DNA from: Leeia speluncae | GTDB lineage: Bacteria > Pseudomonadota > Gammaproteobacteria > Burkholderiales > Leeiaceae | Assembly: GCF_020564625.1 (NCBI RefSeq) | Contig: NZ_JAJBZT010000002.1 | Location: forward strand, 186,001 to 250,000 | DNA length: 64,000 nucleotides | Direction: 5' to 3' | Part shown: positions 52,124-63,373 of the stretch, in pieces | How positions within the stretch are numbered: position 1 is the stretch's first letter | Layout of the letters: each line of letters starts with the position of its first letter | The notes under the pieces: model-generated | What the model saw: the letters and a program-made list of their open reading frames with translations, nothing else | Database searches by the model: none | Told to the model about the DNA's origin: nothing | Position numbers and translations under genes: made by a program

Positions 52124-53417
52124 TGTCAACAAGTCCTTTGATTAACGGGAGGGTCACCACCAACTGAGTGCCACCCTCTTCTCTTGGCAGTTGGCGAATC
52201 TCACCACCATGTTGCGAAATAGCGGTATTACTAAGTAATAAACCAATCCCCATGCCACCTTTTGTACTAGCCAACTTATCTGTTCCCCATACGGCTATTT
52301 GATCTGTGGGCATGCCAGGGCCCCGGTCGAGGATAGAGAACTGCACGAAGTCATCGTTCACGACACAATCCAAAGCAACAGCTGCGGGAGATACATCGGC
52401 TGCATTATTGAGTAAATTCATCATTGCTTGTGTTAACCAATCAGACCAAGCTAGTTGATAGCGCACCAACAGCGCAGGTTGAAATACCTTTTCAATCGGC
52501 ACGCTCGGTCTTAACAAATCCCATCGATTGAGTAATAAATCCAGTACGTCCGTCACCAACATAGGGGGAGACTGTTGCGCCCCCGCTTCTGGAATAGCGC
52601 GAGCAGACAATGAAGACAAGATAGATTTACAGACCCCAATTTGTTGCTTCATCAACAAAATATCTTCTCGATCTAAAGACCCGGAACTGTCCATTTCATC
52701 GACTAACAACTGCAAGGTATTGAGTGGCGTACCTAATTCATGCGCGGCACCCGCTGCTTGCGCACCCAATGCGATCACTCGCTCATGTTGAAGCGTTTTT
52801 TCACGCGCTTGAGCTAATGCCGCATCACCCAAGCGTAGCGCCTGATTCATCCGCGTTAGCAAATAGATTAAGATCGCCAAACTAAATGTAAACGTGACTC
52901 CCATACCCAGTCGATGGAGTAACCATGCCCTAGCAGGATTATCTGCCGCCTGCATCAAGGGCACCTGAAAATTCATCAGCAGCACATAAAGAATGAGCGT
53001 ATAGCTGCCAAATACCCAAGGTACCCACTGCGTTCTTAGCATCGTAGTAAAAACAACCGGCAACAACATTAACGCAGCCAACGGGTTACTGGCGCCATCG
53101 GAGAAAAACATCAACAGCGCAAATGCCGTCACGTCGATAATCAGTTGCTTAAAGACATCTACATCACTTAATCGCACATCTTTTTTTAAGTGAATCAATT
53201 GCACATGCCATAGGGTGTTATGCAGAACCAGAAAACAACCAATCACAAGAATAGGCAATGCAGGCAGATCAAAATGCCAAACCCATTTCACCCAGAGCGC
53301 AACAAGTAGCAATAACAAGATATTTGCCCAGCGAATAGCAATCAGTTTCGATAGGCTAATCGAAGCAATACCATTTGATAACTGGCGGTAAGCAGAGACA
53401 ACATCGGCGATTTTCAT
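52116..53417 (-). CDS. regB: RegB/PrrB-type redox sensor histidine kinase
   Basis: A 433-residue kinase with six N-terminal membrane helices. The quinone-sensing loop reads SDGASNPLAAL (family GGASNP). The H-box is AAGAAHELGTPL (phospho-histidine near residue 229), followed by a cysteine in IGVCKSILSSL at the position of the redox-active RegB cysteine. The ATP-binding region has NLLNNAADVS, DRGPGMP and GGMGIGLLL. With RegA it would adjust expression to the ubiquinone pool redox state. It is the upstream gene of the coupled pair. Confidence 0.92.
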   Translation of the reverse strand: MKIADVVSAYRQLSNGIASISLSKLIAIRWANILLLLLVALWVKWVWHFDLPALPILVIGCFLVLHNTLWHVQLIHLKKDVRLSDVDVFKQLIIDVTAFALLMFFSDGASNPLAALMLLPVVFTTMLRTQWVPWVFGSYTLILYVLLMNFQVPLMQAADNPARAWLLHRLGMGVTFTFSLAILIYLLTRMNQALRLGDAALAQAREKTLQHERVIALGAQAAGAAHELGTPLNTLQLLVDEMDSSGSLDREDILLMKQQIGVCKSILSSLSARAIPEAGAQQSPPMLVTDVLDLLLNRWDLLRPSVPIEKVFQPALLVRYQLAWSDWLTQAMMNLLNNAADVSPAAVALDCVVNDDFVQFSILDRGPGMPTDQIAVWGTDKLASTKGGMGIGLLLSNTAISQHGGEIRQLPREEGGTQLVVTLPLIKGLVDNA

Positions 53418-53543
53418 TCTTAATATTCTACCCTCTTCCTATCACCCAAATCGCGGCATATTGTCACATCCTTAGTCAAAAAGAATCCCATATAGAAAAA
53501 CAATACGCTATGATTTCAACTTAATCACAGCCCTTTTTCATTC

Positions 53544-54299
53544 ATGTCTTCTGCTGCAACCTCCTATCGCCTCTGTATTGCTTTAGCGATCGCAGTGTTG
53601 CTGCATGCCCTGTTGTTTATCTGGTTGAAGCAACCGAAAACAATTTACAACCCTCCGCCGTTACAAGTTCAACTGCAAAAATCGGAAACGCTTCCGTTAG
53701 CACCGACATCGAAAGAGAAACCACCAACAGAACCAACCAAACCAGCCACACCTCATAAGAAAAAGAACACGACGACAACGTCGTCTATAGATGCTAAGCA
53801 TCCGGTAGCACAAGCAATCGTCACAAACACGATAGAAAAACCATCTACATTGCCAACGGTAGCTAATATGAAAGTGGCTAATCAAGCAATGGACAACGTC
53901 TCGGCAGACACTTCAAAGGCTAAAACTGAGGCATCCAATATAGCGACTACAGGGACGCCCAAAGCATCAGGAGAACCTAACAGTAATCAGACAGCGAAAA
54001 TCAGCTTTAGTCAGCATGCCTCCGTGCGCCAACGGGTTGAGCCACTCTACCCAGAAGAAGCTAGACGCCAAAATAAAGAGGGACTGGTGAAAGTGCGAGT
54101 TCGAGTCAATAAAGAAGGCATCATCACCCAATCCATGATTGCATTCAGCAGCGGTAATTTAATGTTGGATGAAACCATCGAGAATGCCATTAAAAAGTGG
54201 AAATTTAACCCCGCACTAAATGAAAATGGCCAAGCGGTTGAAGAAGAATTACTCATTCCCTACCGATTTAAACTTAGAAAAGAAGATGAAAATGACTAG
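53544..54299 (+). CDS. tonB: TonB-family energy transducer
   Basis: A 251-residue protein with one N-terminal membrane helix ([17 protein letters not shown]), a Pro/Thr/Lys-rich periplasmic linker (residues about 35-150) and a C-terminal TonB domain beginning [23 protein letters not shown]. It couples the proton motive force to outer-membrane receptors. No exbBD genes are adjacent. Its stop overlaps the following YkgJ-like ATG by 8 bp. Confidence 0.88.
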   Translation: MSSAATSYRLCIALAIAVLLHALLFIWLKQPKTIYNPPPLQVQLQKSETLPLAPTSKEKPPTEPTKPATPHKKKNTTTTSSIDAKHPVAQAIVTNTIEKPSTLPTVANMKVANQAMDNVSADTSKAKTEASNIATTGTPKASGEPNSNQTAKISFSQHASVRQRVEPLYPEEARRQNKEGLVKVRVRVNKEGIITQSMIAFSSGNLMLDETIENAIKKWKFNPALNENGQAVEEELLIPYRFKLRKEDEND

Positions 54300-54558
54300 T
54301 ACACATGCATGCCGTCCCGCATGTGCAGCCTGCTGTATTGCGCCCTCTATTTCAAGCCCTATCCCAGGCATGCCAAATGGCAAACCAGCAGGGATTCCCT
54401 GTATTCAGCTAGACGACGCACTACAGTGCAAAATATTTGGAAAGCCAGAGCGACCCGGCTGTTGTAGCGGGTTGCAACCATCGTTAGAAATGTGTGGTAA
54501 TCATCGAGAAGAAGCACTTATTTGGCTCAGCCAGCTAGAAGACTTAACAAAGCCATAA
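54292..54558 (+). CDS. YkgJ-family cysteine-cluster protein
   Basis: An 88-residue protein with eight cysteines. The N-terminal CRPACAACC block and later [14 protein letters not shown] and GCCSG are typical of the short YkgJ family, which probably binds zinc or an iron-sulfur cluster. The ATG at 54292 overlaps tonB; ATG 54286 is an alternative. A strong terminator follows directly. Coupling with tonB suggests a shared iron-related role, which is inference. Confidence 0.8.
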   Translation: MTSTHACRPACAACCIAPSISSPIPGMPNGKPAGIPCIQLDDALQCKIFGKPERPGCCSGLQPSLEMCGNHREEALIWLSQLEDLTKP

Positions 54559-54584
54559 AAAAAGCTGGGTTTCCCCAGCTTTTT
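54559..54584. terminator. Bidirectional intrinsic terminator
   Basis: GCTGGG (54564-54569) and CCCAGC (54574-54579) form a GC stem flanked by A-run and T-run (extending to 11 bp), with loop TTTC. It lies between convergent YkgJ and chpA genes. Confidence 0.9.
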
Positions 54585-54599
54585 GTTTCTTCATCTCGC

Positions 54600-57500
54600 T
54601 TAAGCAAGCGCTTCCGCTTTTAAGTTAAGGTAGTGCTGGATCTCAGCCAATAACTCATCTTCCTGATAAGGTTTACCCAAGAATCGATTTACCCCTAAAT
54701 CTTCAGCCACCTTACGGTGTTTTTCCGCTGTACGCGAAGAGATGATAATAATTGGGATATCTTTGGTTAATGCATTGCCACGCACATTTCGTGTCAATTC
54801 AAAGCCATCCATCCTTGGCATTTCGATATCCACCAGCATTACATCTGGTTGATGATCTTCAATTTGCTGTAAGGCATCCACACCATCTTTTGCTGTCATC
54901 ACGGCAAAGCCCTGACGCTCCAAGAAACGGCTCGTAATCTTACGCACAGTGAGTGAATCATCCACCACCAAAATATGCGGCTGTTGCTGAATGACTGGCT
55001 GTGGCGCATAAGTTTCTACCACTGCATCCACTTTAGACAAGCGATCTGCGTGAACCATCAATTCCACAGGGTTAATGATCAACACAATTTGACCAGAACC
55101 CAGCACAGTTGCGCCAGAAACCCCTATCACACGCGCTAATTGCGGCCCAATATTCTTCACCACAACCTCTTGGTTACGGGTCAGACTATCTACATGGATT
55201 GCCACACGGCGGTTGGCACTCTTTAACAACACAACGGTGTTATAGCGAGCCAACTCAGGCATAGTTGCTTCATCACCAAGTAGGCGTGGCAAATACCAGA
55301 ACGGATACATCTGACCTTGCCATTCAATGCCTTTTTCAGCATAGCAACGGTTTAGCGCATCCACCTTCAATTCTTGTACCTGTTCAACTAAGCCTGATGG
55401 AATAGCATACTGGTGCGCGCCGACATTCACTAACACGGTTTGCGTTACCGCTAAAGTGAGCGGTAGACGCATCGTGAAAGCAGTACCCTGTCCACGGTTG
55501 GAAGCCACGTTAACGCGACCACCCAAACTTTCGATCTCGCTCTTCACCACATCCATACCAATACCACGACCAGAAACCTGGGTCAGCGCATCGGCTGTAG
55601 ACAGCCCTGCACGGAAGATCAATTCTAGTAACTCATGGTCAGGGCGTACGTCATCCGCCTGAATCCAGCCTTGATCAATCGCTTTCGCTTTAACTTTAGC
55701 AACATCAATTCCGGCCCCATCATCTGATAGGGTAAGAATCATCTCGTTACCTTCTTGGCGAGCTTCAATCAGAATTTCACCAATGTCCGGCTTCCCTGCC
55801 GCCAAACGGTCTTCGCGCTTTTCTAGCCCGTGGTCAACCGCATTGCGTAAAAGATGCTCAAACGGACTTGTCATCTTTTCAAGCACAGAACGGTCAATCT
55901 CCATCCGTGCGCCACGAATTTCCAAGTTAACCTTTTTACCTAGATCTTTCGCCGTTTGACGAACAATACGATACATACGATCCGTTAGCGTCGATAACGG
56001 TACGGTACGAATACGCATGAGCGATTGTTGTAGGTCACGTGTCTGACGAGATTGCGCGATCAACGCGGCTTCACTATCCGCCACGTTTTTCAATAAGTTG
56101 TGCTGAACGGTTGCCACGTCATTAACAGACTCGGCTAGTAAGCGAGTCAACTCTTGCAGACGCGTAAATCGGTCAAACTCTAACGGATCAAACGCCTCAT
56201 CACCTTCACTCAGAATCGATAGACGAGACTGCATCTGGCTTTCTGCTTGAATCTCCAACTCACGTAATTGGCTACGCAGACGGTTCACGTTATCGGTTAA
56301 TTCGAACAAGGATTGTTTCAAGCCGCGCACTTCAGAATCAATGCGCGCGCGCGCAATACTCACCTCACCCGCCTCGTTAACTAAGCGGTCAATCAAGTCA
56401 GCTCTTACGCGAAGCGTAGCTTGTGCATCAGCTTCCGCGCTAGACAACTCTTGTTTTTCCTTTTGAAGCTTCGCACCACCCACAGGGGCAGCCTCACCGC
56501 CCACCGCATTGGTGGTTACGACCTCAGGAGCCGCAACCACTTGTTCAGGATTCGCTAGCACATCGCGATACTGGTTGAGTAAATCTAGCTCATTCTCAAA
56601 ACCATCAAAGAGCGCATCATCTAGCAATGCAATCTGAGCCGCTTGCTGTACACGCGTTTCAAACGAGTGCGTTAGCTCACCAAGGCGCATTGCACCTGCC
56701 ATACGTGCACTACCTTTTAAGGTGTGCAGATCACGGAGCAACTGTCTTACCTGCGCATCGTCGTTAGGAGAATCTCGCCAAGCGCGTAGCGTCTCTTCAA
56801 TCTGCGGCAACAGTTCATCCGCTTCTTCTAAGAAGACCGGTAATAACTGCTCATCAATCTCATCTTGTGCTTCTGGTTCAAGCACCGCGCTTGCAGGCAT
56901 TTGCACTTGTATCGTACTTGCTGGCGCAGCCGGTGCACTAGTTGCAACCAACTCCTCTTGCTGAACCGCCAATACATTTTCCATCGCTTGGTGCAACATA
57001 TCCTCAATCGGCATGTCGACCAAATCGTCCTCTTCAAATGCATACTCAACCGGCGCTTCCGATGCAAGAGGCGCTAGTTCAGATAGGCCATTAAATGCAT
57101 CCAACTCTTCTAGCGCGACATCGTCAGTTGCCACCTCATCAGATGCAACTTCTTCATCTAAAACGATTTCGTCTGCTAATGCCATCAACTCATTAGCATC
57201 ATCGATAGAAAGGACTTCTTCATTACCTTCTAAAAGCGCCAGTGCTTCTGTCGTACCGTCGACTTCATCACTGTCTTCATCCAGCAAAGTAACGGTTGAT
57301 TCAACAGGCTCGGCAATTTCCTGAATATCTGAAACAAAATCAGAAGAAACCTCTGGTGTAAACTCTGCTGCTTGCAGTAACAAATCATTTACTGGCAATG
57401 CAAGAGCGTCATCATCCTCTTCAGTCTCTTCGTCAGAAAGATCAAATGACAACGCTTCTTCACTTGCGGTGAATGCCTCTTCGCTGCTGGATTCGTCAGG

Positions 57501-60470
57501 GAATGTGACAGGTGCTTCAAGTGTTGGAACTTCATCAATCAACTCGATGTCACCTAGATCCAATGAAACTTCCTCTGAATGAGAAATTTCTTCAATTGGT
57601 TCCTCTACATCCATTGCCTCTAACTGCTGCTCCAGAGAAATCGCATCGGTTACTGGCGGCGTTGCTTTTAGGCGTGCGATCAATTCATCTGCGGCAACAG
57701 GCGGTTCGAATTGTTCAATCGCCTCAACCATGCCATGTAAGACAGCAATCGTCTCAGAGACCAATGCAAAAACCTGATCATCTAGCGAATGTGCGCTAAC
57801 TTGTTTGGCTAATAGATATTGCTCTAAAGCATCTGCCAAGTGGCCAACGGTAACAAACCCGGTAGTATTTCCAATACCACGCAAAGTATGTGCTGCGTGG
57901 GTAAATTCAGATTGAATGTTGCCACCATTGGCAACCGCTTCTAATTCGTTATTGAGTGTCGCTAGATGTTTATTTGCTTCTGCAACAAAAATGCCATATA
58001 GCACAGCAGAAATGGTGACATCTCCAATCGTGTATTCTGATGGAGGCTCCGCAATTTCTTCAATGACCTCGATATCTGCTGCCTCAATATCCAATACAGG
58101 TAGTTCGTCTGTTAACGCAGGGGGCGCAGAGTCTTCTACTGCGGGGGTATCAGAAACCGTGATCTCTTCATCTAATAACAAGTCATCTTCAAAGGACAAA
58201 TCAAGAGATGGTAAATCGTTAAAGACAGCATCTAACGGGCTATCTGCATCTTCTGCTGGCGCAGCTTCACTGACGACTACATTCGGTAATGGTCCATCTT
58301 GCCAAGCTTTAAATGCATCAATCAGTGCATTCAATTCATCTGAGTCAACAACGGCTTTGCCATCATCTGCCAATGCGGAAACCCATGCACTAAATTTTTG
58401 ACGAGCAAAAGCAATTAGATTTAATAATTCTGGGTACGCTGGTCGATCTTCTTGCAACCAGCGATTCATGACTTGCTCGACGCCCCAGGCCGCTTCACCT
58501 AAATGGGTCAAGCCAACCATACGACCACTACCTTTTAAGGTATGGAAGCTACGTCGGATTGTCGTCAAGCTATCTTGGTCATGCGGGTTAGCACGGCAAG
58601 CAAGCACGTGCTCTGACAAGCCGCTTAAGATTTCACCCGCTTCTTCAAGGTAAATATCTAGCAGATCTAGATCACTTGGCTCATCAAGCTCACCAACAGA
58701 TGCAGCAACTGATACTGTCTGTTCCTGAACGACAGGAATTTCTTCCTCCGTTTCTAGATGAACAACCTGCTTTTCAACAGGGAGTTCAACAGGTGCAAGC
58801 GGCGCATCGACAATATGTGCTGGCGCAGCTTCCCCGAGGAAACTCTCTAACAGCTTATCTGCGTCAGCGCGTTGATTTTGCAAGGCTTCTACATAGAACC
58901 CAACGGCTGATAACATTTCAGCCACATGTTCCATGTCATCTTGCACTGGCGAGGCTTCGGCACGCCACAGGTTCACTTTTTCCGCTGCCAGACGGACAAC
59001 CTGGCTACCTTTTTCTGCACCAAGCATCATGAATGCACCATCAACTTGGTGCATTAAGTTTGAAACCGGCAGCAATGTCGATTTTTGATTTAAATCGCGG
59101 AAGTACGTATCTAGATGTTGTTCAATCTGTTGCAAACTGCCAGCAATTTCGTGCGCCACTTGAGATAACAGCAGCTTTTCTTGCGCACGTTGAGAAATTT
59201 CATCTAAGAGGCTATTAGTTGAAAGTTCTCCATGAAGTTTAGCTAGCACATGTTTGATTTGCTCGGGCAGTGAAGCATCCCAATGCGGATATTGCTCTAA
59301 TGCGGTTTCACCCAGCAATAATGCAGTCGCCACACCCATTGCATCCGTTTCCGAAGGCATTTTCCCTGCTGGCAAACCGTCTGCGAATATTTGCAAGCCA
59401 TCAAATAATGGGCTTAACACTTCTAGCTCATCTGACTTTAACTGGCCCGACAGTTGTTTTAGCAAAGCAACAAAATGCGGTAGTTTGTCAGATTGTAGGG
59501 TTGTTACTCTCGTCCAAGTATCTTTGATCTGCTCTAATAAAGATTTTAGCTCTCGAACCTCAGAGGCCGACACCAATGGTACTTGATAAGAGTCCGTTTG
59601 TTGGGGCAGTAAGTCCGATAACCCGTAAACAGATCTGACTTCTTCAATCTCTGAATTAGTAACTTCAGCAATCGCAACAAAGTACAGCATTTGTCGCAGT
59701 AAAATCTCAGGCGCCTTAGGTGTTCCATCAACCAATCGGCGCATTTGCTGATCAAGTCGAGATAACAAACCTTTACCAGCACCTTGCAAGCGTGCATTCA
59801 AAGATAAAGACGCAATAAAGCTAGCCGCAACCCACCAGAAGGCTCGCAAGGCGCTTGTGTTTTGATACTTAGCTAATTCCGCGACCGGTTGAATCATCTT
59901 CGTCAGGCTATCCGAAGTGCCAGAACGAATAAATGAAATTAATCCCTGCTGGTAAGCCACACGCAAACGTCGGTTAGCCTCTTTAGCATCGCCAACAAAC
60001 ATCTGCGCAGATTTCAATCGCTCTGGCAGCTCAATAAGCAGATCGGGGAAAAAAAGATCGCTCTCGGAGTACTGATGGCTACCACGAATCTCAAACAATG
60101 CTTGATAGGTAGCAAACAGATTTAATGTGGTATTAGGTGCTCCATCAATCAATGCGGCAATATACTCGGTAATCTGCCCAAGTGCTTTATCTAATAAATT
60201 AAGCGCCTCAACTTGATTTGCCGTTGCCCCATTAGAAACAGAAGCGATTAATCCCTCGATGGCTTGCGCAAAAGCCGTTAGACCTGGCAAACCAACCATC
60301 TCGATCGCACCGGTTGCTTGGTGCAAATGAGTAGAGGCAAACTTTAATTGCGTGGTATCGGTAGGGTTGGCAGAAAACTGTGCAACTTGCTGTCTAGCAA
60401 GTCCAATTGCACTATCAATTTCCGCTTTTACCCAAATTAATGAACCCACGTCAAAGTCTATTGTACTCAT
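54600..60470 (-). CDS. chpA: ChpA-type hybrid histidine kinase of the type IV pilus chemosensory system
   Basis: A 1956-residue CheA-like protein. Phosphotransfer (Hpt) domains are seen at about residues 1-130 (HLHQATG), 610-730 (HTLKGSG near 647), 830-940 (HTLRGIG near 863) and 1215-1330 (HTLKGSA near 1252), joined by long acidic linkers at about 740-830 and 960-1200. The catalytic core follows: dimerisation region near 1370-1480, HATPase near 1500-1660 (LLRNAVDHG, DDGAGID, GRGIGMDVV), CheW-like domain near 1680-1805 and a C-terminal REC domain (VVDDSLTVRK; D in MLVDIEMPRMDG near 1880). It receives signals from PilJ and phosphorylates PilG/PilH to control twitching and surface responses. Confidence 0.93.
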   Translation of the reverse strand: MSTIDFDVGSLIWVKAEIDSAIGLARQQVAQFSANPTDTTQLKFASTHLHQATGAIEMVGLPGLTAFAQAIEGLIASVSNGATANQVEALNLLDKALGQITEYIAALIDGAPNTTLNLFATYQALFEIRGSHQYSESDLFFPDLLIELPERLKSAQMFVGDAKEANRRLRVAYQQGLISFIRSGTSDSLTKMIQPVAELAKYQNTSALRAFWWVAASFIASLSLNARLQGAGKGLLSRLDQQMRRLVDGTPKAPEILLRQMLYFVAIAEVTNSEIEEVRSVYGLSDLLPQQTDSYQVPLVSASEVRELKSLLEQIKDTWTRVTTLQSDKLPHFVALLKQLSGQLKSDELEVLSPLFDGLQIFADGLPAGKMPSETDAMGVATALLLGETALEQYPHWDASLPEQIKHVLAKLHGELSTNSLLDEISQRAQEKLLLSQVAHEIAGSLQQIEQHLDTYFRDLNQKSTLLPVSNLMHQVDGAFMMLGAEKGSQVVRLAAEKVNLWRAEASPVQDDMEHVAEMLSAVGFYVEALQNQRADADKLLESFLGEAAPAHIVDAPLAPVELPVEKQVVHLETEEEIPVVQEQTVSVAASVGELDEPSDLDLLDIYLEEAGEILSGLSEHVLACRANPHDQDSLTTIRRSFHTLKGSGRMVGLTHLGEAAWGVEQVMNRWLQEDRPAYPELLNLIAFARQKFSAWVSALADDGKAVVDSDELNALIDAFKAWQDGPLPNVVVSEAAPAEDADSPLDAVFNDLPSLDLSFEDDLLLDEEITVSDTPAVEDSAPPALTDELPVLDIEAADIEVIEEIAEPPSEYTIGDVTISAVLYGIFVAEANKHLATLNNELEAVANGGNIQSEFTHAAHTLRGIGNTTGFVTVGHLADALEQYLLAKQVSAHSLDDQVFALVSETIAVLHGMVEAIEQFEPPVAADELIARLKATPPVTDAISLEQQLEAMDVEEPIEEISHSEEVSLDLGDIELIDEVPTLEAPVTFPDESSSEEAFTASEEALSFDLSDEETEEDDDALALPVNDLLLQAAEFTPEVSSDFVSDIQEIAEPVESTVTLLDEDSDEVDGTTEALALLEGNEEVLSIDDANELMALADEIVLDEEVASDEVATDDVALEELDAFNGLSELAPLASEAPVEYAFEEDDLVDMPIEDMLHQAMENVLAVQQEELVATSAPAAPASTIQVQMPASAVLEPEAQDEIDEQLLPVFLEEADELLPQIEETLRAWRDSPNDDAQVRQLLRDLHTLKGSARMAGAMRLGELTHSFETRVQQAAQIALLDDALFDGFENELDLLNQYRDVLANPEQVVAAPEVVTTNAVGGEAAPVGGAKLQKEKQELSSAEADAQATLRVRADLIDRLVNEAGEVSIARARIDSEVRGLKQSLFELTDNVNRLRSQLRELEIQAESQMQSRLSILSEGDEAFDPLEFDRFTRLQELTRLLAESVNDVATVQHNLLKNVADSEAALIAQSRQTRDLQQSLMRIRTVPLSTLTDRMYRIVRQTAKDLGKKVNLEIRGARMEIDRSVLEKMTSPFEHLLRNAVDHGLEKREDRLAAGKPDIGEILIEARQEGNEMILTLSDDGAGIDVAKVKAKAIDQGWIQADDVRPDHELLELIFRAGLSTADALTQVSGRGIGMDVVKSEIESLGGRVNVASNRGQGTAFTMRLPLTLAVTQTVLVNVGAHQYAIPSGLVEQVQELKVDALNRCYAEKGIEWQGQMYPFWYLPRLLGDEATMPELARYNTVVLLKSANRRVAIHVDSLTRNQEVVVKNIGPQLARVIGVSGATVLGSGQIVLIINPVELMVHADRLSKVDAVVETYAPQPVIQQQPHILVVDDSLTVRKITSRFLERQGFAVMTAKDGVDALQQIEDHQPDVMLVDIEMPRMDGFELTRNVRGNALTKDIPIIIISSRTAEKHRKVAEDLGVNRFLGKPYQEDELLAEIQHYLNLKAEALA

Positions 60471-60559
60471 ATTATTTTCCGGCTTTGGGTCGAGAGCTCA
60501 CCGATATTTCTAATTAAAGATGGGCAATATCGGTGAGTTACTTGGTCTTAATCTGTCAA

Positions 60560-62740
60560 TTAAGCGAGTTTAAAGCCCGCAACAGAACCTTTCAGTTCAC
60601 GAGCAAGTGTAGTTAGCTGACCAATAGACTCAGCGGTTTGCTTAGTACCTTCAGTGGTCTGATCCGTCACCGTCAAGATATGCTGCATGTTACTTGCCAC
60701 TTGTTCAGCCATCTGTGTTTGCTCTTTCGTTGAACTAGAGATCGAGTCAATCAAGTTAGCTAGGCTCTTCGAAACCTGTCCAATTTCTAGCAGTGCTTGA
60801 CCTGCCGCATCAGATAGTCGGGCACCTTCTACCACACCCTGAGTAGACACCTCCATCGCTGCAACCGCATCTTGTGTATCGGTCTGAATCGTCTTCACAA
60901 TGGCTGCAATCTGCTTGGTCGCTTCCGCAGAACGTTCCGCTAGACGCTGAACCTCTTCCGCCACCACGGTAAACCCTCGTCCCGCCTCACCAGCAGACGC
61001 AGCCTGAATCGCGGCATTCAACGCCAATACGTTCGTTTGCTCGGTAATGTCTGAAATCAATTCAACGATTTCACCAATCTCTTGCGAACTTTCACCCAGA
61101 CGCTTAATACGTTTTGAGGTTTCTTGAATCTGCTCGCGGATCTCATTCATACCTTTGATTGAGTTTTCTACTGCCTCAGTCCCTTTTTCAGCAGCATCTA
61201 GAGACATCTGCGCAACGCGTGCAGATTCGGCAGCGTTTTCCGCCACGTTCTGAATAGATTCCGCCATGTAACGAACAGAAACGTTCGTATCCATAATTTC
61301 ATCCGCTTGCGATTCTGTCGCTTCGAGTAGACGCTCAGAAATTGAGCGTGCATCTTGCGATGCGGTGGCCACCTGGTCAGTTGCGCGGTTAATACCAGTA
61401 ATCAGGCTTCGCAATTCATCAATCGTATAGTTCATAGAGTCAGCGATCGCACCGGTCAAGTCTTCGGTCACCGATGCACGTACGGTCAAATCGCCATCCG
61501 CCAAGTCAGACATTTCGTTCAGCAAGCGTAAAATCGCTTCTTGGTTACGTTTGTTTTCTGCTTCTGTTTGAAGCGCACGACGTTGAATTTCACGGCTATA
61601 TGAAATACCAAAGAAAATCAGACCAAGTAGCGCAATACCCACAGTCGCAAACTTAATGACGGTCAAAATGACATTAGATGTATTTACACGATACGCTTCA
61701 GTCAAATCACCTAGTTTCTTCAGCAGCGCTTCAGAATCAATGAACACCCCCTGAGAGGCTTGTTTAGCATCTCTTAGGTTTTTCATGTTTTTAGAGAAAA
61801 GAGAAACTGATGACTCAAACGGTTGGAAAACACGTTTCACATCATTTAATTTTTCAATGACGTCAGTGTTCGTAGCTGCAGGAATTTGCAAATCGGCATT
61901 ACCTGCAATCAATCCTTCCATCGTGTCACGGAAGGTATTGGTATCTTTACCCAACATAAACACAATTTCTGGGCTAATGGTCGCCTCAGCCAACATCGCG
62001 TTCGCGTTTTTTGACATACGCTGAGTTAACATCACTTGCTGGTTGGCCAAGTTCAAGATACGGTTATCTGCACCATTTTGCTGCAGTAAGGCAACCAATT
62101 GCTGAGACAACTCTAAAAGTTCGGTATCAGAGGTGTTGATGTATGACACCGATTGGGTCATCTGGCGCAATACCTTTTTCTCACTAATAATCGTCGACAC
62201 GTTTGGACGATTAGAAGGAGCAAAAGAGCGACTCCAAATATCCTTAATTTCGGTTAATGTCTGCTGAGCAAATTCCGGGGAGGCAGGCACTTCATCACTT
62301 TGATCGGCCAAACAGGCGCCACCATCGGCTAGTTTTTTAAGTTGGCATTCAAAGCTTTTGTAAGCAGTATCTAACTGCTCAAAGGCCATCGGGTTACCTT
62401 TGGTAGATTCTGATGCCGACATCGCAAGACGCTGAGATAACATCTGCAATTCTGTAGAAGTCGTTAGATAGTTCGCATATCGAGTTGCTCGCACACCATC
62501 ATATGCAGCAGTTCCGACAAATGCGGCCAGACCGATAATCATGAGCAGTAGTGCACTACCCTGTGCTCCGCCCGGTAAACGAGAAACAAATCCACTACCC
62601 GCATCACCCGATTTAGTCTTAATCAAGTTATCCATAATGGACGTTGTGCTCATTGGCTCGAAACGGACTTTACCATTGTCTTTCGGCTCTTTATTTGCGC
62701 TCCGAAATAGTTTCGATAATTTGTCTAACTTGAGTTTCAT
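60560..62740 (-). CDS. pilJ: PilJ-type methyl-accepting chemotaxis protein
   Basis: A 726-residue transmembrane chemoreceptor. A first helix near residues 60-80 ([18 protein letters not shown]) and a second near 365-390 ([18 protein letters not shown]) bound a periplasmic region with PilJ-type repeats ([24 protein letters not shown]). A HAMP-like segment precedes the signalling hairpin with [24 protein letters not shown]. It senses surface contact or pilus retraction and signals to ChpA through PilI. It lies between pilI and chpA on the same strand. Confidence 0.93.
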   Translation of the reverse strand: MKLKLDKLSKLFRSANKEPKDNGKVRFEPMSTTSIMDNLIKTKSGDAGSGFVSRLPGGAQGSALLLMIIGLAAFVGTAAYDGVRATRYANYLTTSTELQMLSQRLAMSASESTKGNPMAFEQLDTAYKSFECQLKKLADGGACLADQSDEVPASPEFAQQTLTEIKDIWSRSFAPSNRPNVSTIISEKKVLRQMTQSVSYINTSDTELLELSQQLVALLQQNGADNRILNLANQQVMLTQRMSKNANAMLAEATISPEIVFMLGKDTNTFRDTMEGLIAGNADLQIPAATNTDVIEKLNDVKRVFQPFESSVSLFSKNMKNLRDAKQASQGVFIDSEALLKKLGDLTEAYRVNTSNVILTVIKFATVGIALLGLIFFGISYSREIQRRALQTEAENKRNQEAILRLLNEMSDLADGDLTVRASVTEDLTGAIADSMNYTIDELRSLITGINRATDQVATASQDARSISERLLEATESQADEIMDTNVSVRYMAESIQNVAENAAESARVAQMSLDAAEKGTEAVENSIKGMNEIREQIQETSKRIKRLGESSQEIGEIVELISDITEQTNVLALNAAIQAASAGEAGRGFTVVAEEVQRLAERSAEATKQIAAIVKTIQTDTQDAVAAMEVSTQGVVEGARLSDAAGQALLEIGQVSKSLANLIDSISSSTKEQTQMAEQVASNMQHILTVTDQTTEGTKQTAESIGQLTTLARELKGSVAGFKLA

Positions 62741-62848
62741 ATCGGTCCCTTACACTGCTACTCGTGCCCTAAACTTAAATGGCAAGATTGCTTTTATTAT
62801 CTATTAACCTAAAAAGAAATTAGATAGGTTAAGGCGGTCAATGCTAAT

Positions 62849-63373
62849 TTACTGCTCGCGATTCACTTGAAGAAAACTAGGTTGTTTGACTAGTTTTTCT
62901 AAATCTAACTGATGCCAAATTGCACCCGTCTCGTCTGTAAAGCTTTGACCAACACATTCGCCAACCAATCCGGTTAACGAAGCGATGTCTTGATTTAACA
63001 AATCTAACTGGCGTAAACCGACGATTTGTTCGACCAACAAGGCCGAGTTATCTAACAATTTGTGCTGCAATAAAAGCAATCGGTTTCCAGGGCGAATCAT
63101 TGCTGGCTCCCCTAGCAAAAAGAGGGACAAGTCCGAAACGCTGTACAACGTTCCGCGAATATTTGTCACGCCTTTATACCAATCATGCGTCATTGTTACT
63201 GGCAAAACTGGCGGCACACTAATCACCTCACTCACCTGAGTAAGGTCAATCAGAAAATGATGGCCACCGACTTTCACCCCAAGGCTAGAAAGTTTTACTT
63301 GGCCACTGGTCGCTGATTGAAGTCGTTGTGATACCCGTTCTTGGAACTCACGAAGACTGACGCGTTTTGCCAT
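62849..63373 (-). CDS. pilI: PilI, CheW-like adaptor
   Basis: A 174-residue single CheW-domain protein: FLIDLTQVSEVISVPPVLPVT near residue 56 and WYKGVTNIRGTLYSVSDLSLF near 85 are the hallmark blocks. It links PilJ to ChpA. Its ATG directly follows the pilH stop codon. Confidence 0.9.
   Translation of the reverse strand: MAKRVSLREFQERVSQRLQSATSGQVKLSSLGVKVGGHHFLIDLTQVSEVISVPPVLPVTMTHDWYKGVTNIRGTLYSVSDLSLFLLGEPAMIRPGNRLLLLQHKLLDNSALLVEQIVGLRQLDLLNQDIASLTGLVGECVGQSFTDETGAIWHQLDLEKLVKQPSFLQVNREQ

Noticed and set aside
57013-57324. Serine-rich open frame on the plus strand within chpA
   Set aside because: It is the complement of the acidic Asp/Glu linker codons of chpA, which produce Ser-rich translations on the other strand.
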